Source: Legionella maioricensis
Lineage (GTDB): Bacteria > Pseudomonadota > Gammaproteobacteria > Legionellales > Legionellaceae
Length of the DNA stretch: 64,000 nt
Assembly: GCF_023618015.1 (NCBI RefSeq)
Contig: NZ_JAJKBJ010000018.1
Span: 1-64,000, forward strand
Direction: 5' to 3'
In this document: one piece after another, positions 63,956-64,000 of the stretch
How the letters are laid out: the number at the start of each line of letters is the position of its first letter
Position numbering within the stretch: position 1 is the stretch's first letter
Program-made: the position numbers and the translations under genes
Notes under the pieces: generated by a model
Told to the model about the DNA's origin: nothing
Databases searched by the model: none
What the model saw: only the letters and a program-made list of their open reading frames with translations

Positions 63956-64000
63956 GTGACTTGGTTTATATTATTTGTAACTCTTGGTTATTTGATGGGT
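63956..64000 (+). CDS. Start of a membrane protein, possibly PlsY (cut by window end)
   Basis: A GTG with AAGGAG upstream opens MTWFILFVTLGYLMG, then the window ends. The hydrophobic start ending in GYLMG fits the first helix of glycerol-3-phosphate acyltransferase PlsY (GYLLGS), but 15 residues cannot confirm it. Confidence 0.35.
   Translation, partial: MTWFILFVTLGYLMG

Overview
The window looks like a chromosomal segment of a Legionella species (Gammaproteobacteria). The evidence is a set of genes typical of the genus: a PlaA-type lysophospholipase A, an LbtU-family siderophore porin, an AhpC/AhpD peroxidase pair, SodC, and several large helical proteins without recognisable domains that look like Dot/Icm type IV substrates. 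The DNA is AT-rich and carries several families of small palindromic repeats. The order plaA - small tail-anchored protein - deaD - fadH - sodC - ahpD - ahpC - unknown protein - mdh - nudE - hemW matches, from memory, the L. pneumophila lpg2343-lpg2354 neighbourhood. That would make the two unknown proteins positional counterparts of the effectors MavE and MavF. This comparison is recall, not a search.

Layout. 1-3.6 kb: metabolic and envelope genes (RutE/HadB-type reductase, HSL-family esterase, VOC protein, MscS channel). 3.6-11.2 kb: a tripartite RND efflux operon (outer membrane factor, adaptor, pump) and an LbtU-type porin. 11.3-16.5 kb: an MscS channel with a cyclic-nucleotide-type domain, a tail-anchored heme-oxygenase-like protein without the expected heme-ligand residues, a polysaccharide deacetylase and an E-block effector candidate. 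16.7-23.3 kb: two GNAT enzymes, a DUF4156 lipoprotein, ArgE, a gamma-glutamylcyclotransferase-like lipoprotein, a 45-residue entericidin-type lipoprotein, an SDR and a bestrophin. 23.4-31.5 kb: accessory region with a histidine phosphatase and a UPF0270 gene between two near-identical long palindromes, a FadL-type porin, a 622-residue effector candidate, a truncated methyltransferase, an unknown protein and a hexapeptide acetyltransferase. 31.5-39.4 kb: MtfA peptidase, beta-carbonic anhydrase with a membrane tail, small membrane proteins, PiT phosphate transporter, ExoD, and an SDR-DoxX/DUF2269 pair. 39.4-47.5 kb: amidase, two large unknown proteins, PBP4-type DacB and a serine hydrolase homologue without SxxK. 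47.6-64 kb: conserved block with waaA, djlA, a DUF3530 gene, plaA, the MavE-like gene, deaD, fadH, an EamA transporter, sodC, ahpD, ahpC, the MavF-like gene, mdh, nudE, hemW, and the first codons of a possible plsY.

The genes form few long operons. Clear co-transcribed sets are the efflux operon, ahpC-ahpD, nudE-mdh, carbonic anhydrase-mtfA, PiT-exoD and SDR/DoxX-DUF2269. I found no tRNA, rRNA, CRISPR array, intact insertion sequence or prophage. The accessory character comes from effector-like genes, gene fragments and palindromic repeats.
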